A stretch of 16,050 nt of DNA from Desulfotomaculum sp. (GTDB taxonomy: Bacteria > Bacillota > Desulfotomaculia > Desulfotomaculales > Desulfohalotomaculaceae), in the NCBI GenBank assembly GCA_021129815.1, contig JAJOKN010000062.1:1-16050 (forward strand). The letters run 5' to 3'. The translations under genes and the position numbers were made by a program. The notes under the pieces are model-generated. The model did not search any database, was not told where the DNA came from, and saw nothing but the letters and a program-made list of their open reading frames with translations. Shown one piece after another: positions 13,459 through 16,050 of the stretch; the stretch's first letter is position 1, and every line of letters starts with the position of its first letter.

Positions 13459-13995
13459 TTATTTATTTGCCTTCTGTTTTCTTTTAAAAATGTACCCATC
13501 TATAACTGTATACATAACAACACAAACTATCAGTGATATAAACAAAGAAAAAGAAAAACAATATTCAACTTTTGTGGTGTCAAATTGCAATATGTTAAAA
13601 TTAATATCAAATGCATTAAATAGCTTTCTAGTTGCAAACTGATCTAAAACAATACTAGCTATATTGATGCCGATGAAAAAAAGCAAAAATTTTTTATACA
13701 TGTTTTTATAGGTTCTGCTATCAGAACGGGCTTGATTTATTAAATCGCTACCATACAGGCAACACAATATCAGCCCTCCAATCCCTATGCCTAAAATTAC
13801 AGCTATAAAAACGAAAGCAATTAAAAATAAAACATCAATAATAAAGAGCAATGTTTCTTTAGTTAAAAACTGCAACAGTACTGGTAGTGACACTGCTATT
13901 ACAATCACTACCAAAATAACATAGTCTGGTATTTCAACAATGTTTTTAATTTTGTTTCCTGAATTGATTTTATCTTTTAACTTTTCTTTGGGCAT
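13459..13995 (-). CDS. Unrecognised membrane protein, about four transmembrane segments
   Basis: I do not recognise this 178-residue protein. It has a short, charged, lysine-rich N-terminus (1-20), hydrophobic segments at about 25-44, 48-81 (long, perhaps two passes, glycine-rich at 69-74), 102-118 and 147-170, and a basic C-terminus KRKQKANK. The loop between the second and third hydrophobic regions is polar. The ATG at 13995 is chosen because GAAGGAGG stands four bases upstream; an in-frame TTG at 14016 is much weaker. It is 27 bp after rsmE and probably cotranscribed with it. It is visibly more AT-rich than its neighbours, rich in Ile/Phe/Leu, and interrupts a usually conserved dnaJ-rsmE-mtaB neighbourhood, which suggests a later insertion. 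Confidence 0.75.
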   Translation of the reverse strand: MPKEKLKDKINSGNKIKNIVEIPDYVILVVIVIAVSLPVLLQFLTKETLLFIIDVLFLIAFVFIAVILGIGIGGLILCCLYGSDLINQARSDSRTYKNMYKKFLLFFIGINIASIVLDQFATRKLFNAFDINFNILQFDTTKVEYCFSFSLFISLIVCVVMYTVIDGYIFKRKQKANK

Positions 13996-14022
13996 TTTTC
14001 CTCCTTCAAATAACACTTTAAT

Positions 14023-14757
14023 TTATTCACCAAACAAATACACAAGCACGCTTGCTACATACAGCCCGGCTGTTTCTGTGCGCATGATGCGCTTTCCAAG
14101 TGACACTATTTTAGCATTGTGTTTTTTTGCAAGCTCTACTTCTTCTGTTTCAAACCCGCCTTCTGGTCCGATTATCACGTAAGCTCTGTTCAATTTCTCA
14201 TACTCGCTCAGTACATCCTTTAATAACACAGCTTGTTCGCCTTCCCAAGGCATCAATATAAGAGCTTTTTCATCTATCTTTTCAATTGCCTCTCTCAAGG
14301 AAATAGGTTCTAGAACTTCTGGCACTGTCAAACGCCTGCTTTGTTTTGCTGCTTCATAAGCTATTTTCTTCCATCTTCTAAGTTTGGTTTTGATTGATTT
14401 TTCATCTAGTTTAACTATTGTTCTTTTGCACATAAGGGGTACAAAACAGCTAACTCCAAGCTCTGTGCCTTTTTGAATTACAAGTTCCATCTTAGAGCTT
14501 TTTGGCAAGCACTGCATCAGCGTGAGTTTAAAGTAAGGTTGTGTTTCAATACTTATACTTTCTATAATTCGGCATTCAACAACGTTCAAAGCTACGTTTG
14601 CTAGCTCCACCTTGTATAAATTTTTAGCGCCATCGGATACTGTAATCTTATCGCCTTTAATCAAACGCAGCACCTTTGCTATGTGCCGCGCATCTGATCC
14701 CTTAATAAATACTCTATCTTGCTCAACATCCGATGGCGCAACAAAAAAATGATGCAT
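14023..14757 (-). CDS. rsmE: 16S rRNA (uracil1498-N3)-methyltransferase
   Basis: Methylates U1498 of 16S rRNA with SAM; a SPOUT-class knotted methyltransferase. The 244-residue length is normal. The N-terminal PUA-like part has the family opening MHHFFV and DARHIAKVLRL (23-33). The SPOUT domain shows LPKSSKMELVIQKGTELGV, QSRRLTVPE, the SAM-site IIGPEGGFETEEVELA, and LGKRIMRTETA near the C-terminus. The ATG at 14757 has AAAGGG about eight bases upstream. It follows dnaJ by 29 bp. In many Firmicutes prmA sits between these two genes, but here it is absent. Confidence 0.95.
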   Translation of the reverse strand: MHHFFVAPSDVEQDRVFIKGSDARHIAKVLRLIKGDKITVSDGAKNLYKVELANVALNVVECRIIESISIETQPYFKLTLMQCLPKSSKMELVIQKGTELGVSCFVPLMCKRTIVKLDEKSIKTKLRRWKKIAYEAAKQSRRLTVPEVLEPISLREAIEKIDEKALILMPWEGEQAVLLKDVLSEYEKLNRAYVIIGPEGGFETEEVELAKKHNAKIVSLGKRIMRTETAGLYVASVLVYLFGE

Positions 14758-14786
14758 AGCGCTATCCCTTTAAATATTACATTTGT

Positions 14787-15938
14787 TCATCCAACAATAG
14801 CATCTTTTATTTTATCTACTATTCCCTTTTTTTCTTCTTTAGAAAGCCCTTCTCCGGATAATTTTGCAAACTCCATTAAAAGCTCTTTTTGACGTTTTGT
14901 AAGCTTTGTAGGCACCTTTACCTTTACCCTTACATGTTGATCACCACGCCTGTCAGAGTCGATGTGTGGGATACCTTTATTTTTTAAGCGAAATATCGTT
15001 CCGGTTTGCGTTCCTGCAGGCAGTTTCATAACTGCTTCGCCATCTAAAGTAGGTACCTTTATTTCATCACCAAGCGCTGCTTGAACAAAACTCACCGGCA
15101 CCTCGCAAAATACATCATAACCTTTTCGCTTAAATACCTTATCCGGCTTTACTGAAATCACTACATACAAGTCACCTGGTGGTCCGCCTAGTGTACCATG
15201 ATCCCCTTCTCCACTCAATCTTACTCTTGTGCCGTTATCCACTCCTGCTGGAATTTTTATGCGAACTTTTCGACTTTTCTGTACTCGCCCTGTTCCTTTA
15301 CAAGCACTGCACGGTGTATCAATAACTTTGCCTTCACCGCCACAGTTTGTACATGTGCGAGTCTGCATTATTCTCCCAAAAGGCGTATTTATGGCAGACC
15401 TCACCTGCCCTGTGCCGCCACATACTCCACAAACTTTAGAAGAAGTTCCCGGAGCAGCACCGCTTCCACCGCACACATTGCAATTCTCCGTGCGCAAAAT
15501 ATTTATTTCCTTTTCTGTGCCAAAAGCCGCTTCTTTAAAAGAAAGCTCAACTGCTAACTCTAAATCTGCTCCTCTTTGTGGCCCTCTTCCCTTTCTCCGA
15601 GTTCTGCCGCCAAAAAACGCATCAAAAATCTCATCTATATTGCCAAATCCACCCGCAAATCCCTCAAAAGGATTTTTGCCACCAAAATCAAACCCACCAA
15701 AACCCTGGCCATTTACACCAGCATGACCAAATTGATCGTACTTTACCCTTTTATCCGGATCGCTGAGCACTGAGTAAGCTTCAGATATTTCCTTAAATTT
15801 TGCTTCTGCTTCTGGATTATCTGGATTTGCATCTGGGTGGTATTTGCGCGCAAGTTTTCTGTATGCCTTTTTTATCTCATCCTCTGAGGCATTTCTTGAT
15901 ACTCCTAAAATTTCGTAATAATCTTTCTTATCACTCAG
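14787..15938 (-). CDS. dnaJ: Chaperone protein DnaJ, probable CTG start
   Basis: The Hsp40 co-chaperone that delivers unfolded proteins to DnaK and stimulates its ATPase. Counting from CTG at 15938, the 383-residue protein has the J domain with HPD at 33-35, a Gly/Phe-rich region (about 74-110), the zinc-binding domain with four CXXCXGXG repeats beginning at Cys152, Cys169, Cys195 and Cys209, and the C-terminal substrate-binding domain. No ATG, GTG or TTG is in frame near the expected N-terminus. AAGGAAGGGAGG lies 7-8 bases before CTG, which begins (M)SDKKDYYEILGV as in other DnaJ proteins. The nearest conventional start, TTG at 15992, lacks a ribosome-binding site and would add 18 atypical residues. 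No CIRCE element is seen upstream; grpE/dnaK would be expected beyond the right edge. Confidence 0.95.
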   Translation of the reverse strand: MSDKKDYYEILGVSRNASEDEIKKAYRKLARKYHPDANPDNPEAEAKFKEISEAYSVLSDPDKRVKYDQFGHAGVNGQGFGGFDFGGKNPFEGFAGGFGNIDEIFDAFFGGRTRRKGRGPQRGADLELAVELSFKEAAFGTEKEINILRTENCNVCGGSGAAPGTSSKVCGVCGGTGQVRSAINTPFGRIMQTRTCTNCGGEGKVIDTPCSACKGTGRVQKSRKVRIKIPAGVDNGTRVRLSGEGDHGTLGGPPGDLYVVISVKPDKVFKRKGYDVFCEVPVSFVQAALGDEIKVPTLDGEAVMKLPAGTQTGTIFRLKNKGIPHIDSDRRGDQHVRVKVKVPTKLTKRQKELLMEFAKLSGEGLSKEEKKGIVDKIKDAIVG

Positions 15939-16050
15939 TTTAACGCACCTCCCTTCCTTAAAAAGACAAGCATGCTTAAAAACTCTATACAATCATGAAA
16001 AACACAAAAAAACGTCACATATGATCTTAGTATGATTTTACTATTTTTTT

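Noticed and set aside
15229..15726. 165-residue plus-strand frame opposite dnaJ
   Set aside because: It is proline-rich because it is antisense to the Gly-rich region and zinc repeats of DnaJ; no independent support.
16028..16050. TAGTA/TACTA inverted repeat followed by seven T at the right edge (plus strand)
   Set aside because: A five-pair, mostly A-T stem is too weak to call a terminator, and its context is cut off by the window end.
15939..16050. CIRCE heat-shock operator upstream of dnaJ
   Set aside because: Searched by eye for TTAGCACTC-N9-GAGTGCTAA; nothing similar is present.

Overview
The window (about 38% G+C by eye) looks like the chromosome of an anaerobic, low-G+C Gram-positive bacterium of the Clostridia type. 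The pointers are the order dnaJ - rsmE - mtaB, a TagA/WecG-type glycosyltransferase, a CobA-HemD fusion, and haem synthesis through sirohaem (Ahb enzymes) rather than through HemE/HemN/HemH. A tRNA gene with a UCA anticodon and a long variable arm (selC) shows that the organism inserts selenocysteine. I cannot name the species. Nearly all genes lie on the minus strand; only selC and one small gene read rightward.

Minus strand, in order of transcription. Right block (15938 to 11243): dnaJ, rsmE, an unrecognised AT-rich membrane-protein gene, then mtaB and tagA behind their own probable promoter. This block ends in a rho-independent terminator just after tagA. Middle island (10752 to 11208, plus strand): selC with a good promoter, followed by an 82-residue protein of ribbon-helix-helix character. 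Left block (10588 to the left edge): a polyprenyl diphosphate synthase gene and then sirC, hemA, hemC, cobA-hemD, ahbC, hemB, ahbD (nirJ2-like), ahbA, ahbB and hemL. These are closely packed, with overlaps or small gaps and the largest spacer (119 bp) before hemL. The hemL gene runs off the left edge.

The left block encodes a nearly self-contained route from glutamyl-tRNA to haem b. HemA and HemL make 5-aminolevulinate. HemB, HemC and the HemD domain make uroporphyrinogen III. The CobA domain and SirC lead to sirohydrochlorin/sirohaem. AhbA/AhbB decarboxylate sirohaem, AhbC removes acetate side chains to give Fe-coproporphyrin III, and AhbD makes haem b. No separate iron chelatase is visible, so SirC is either bifunctional or a chelatase lies elsewhere. 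The leading polyprenyl synthase suggests shared expression of quinone side-chain and haem synthesis, as expected for an anaerobe with a menaquinone/cytochrome chain.

The most interesting non-coding part is 10465-10804, between the haem operon and selC. It holds back-to-back overlapping promoter-like sequences, a perfect 16-bp palindrome next to the operon's probable -35 box, an 8-bp direct repeat with an 11-bp period, and two tiny overlapping reading frames behind a strong ribosome-binding site. Other oddities are a perfect 12-bp inverted repeat before hemL, a probable CTG start for dnaJ, a non-paired eighth acceptor position in tRNA-Sec, and a Cys-containing C-terminal tail on glutamyl-tRNA reductase.
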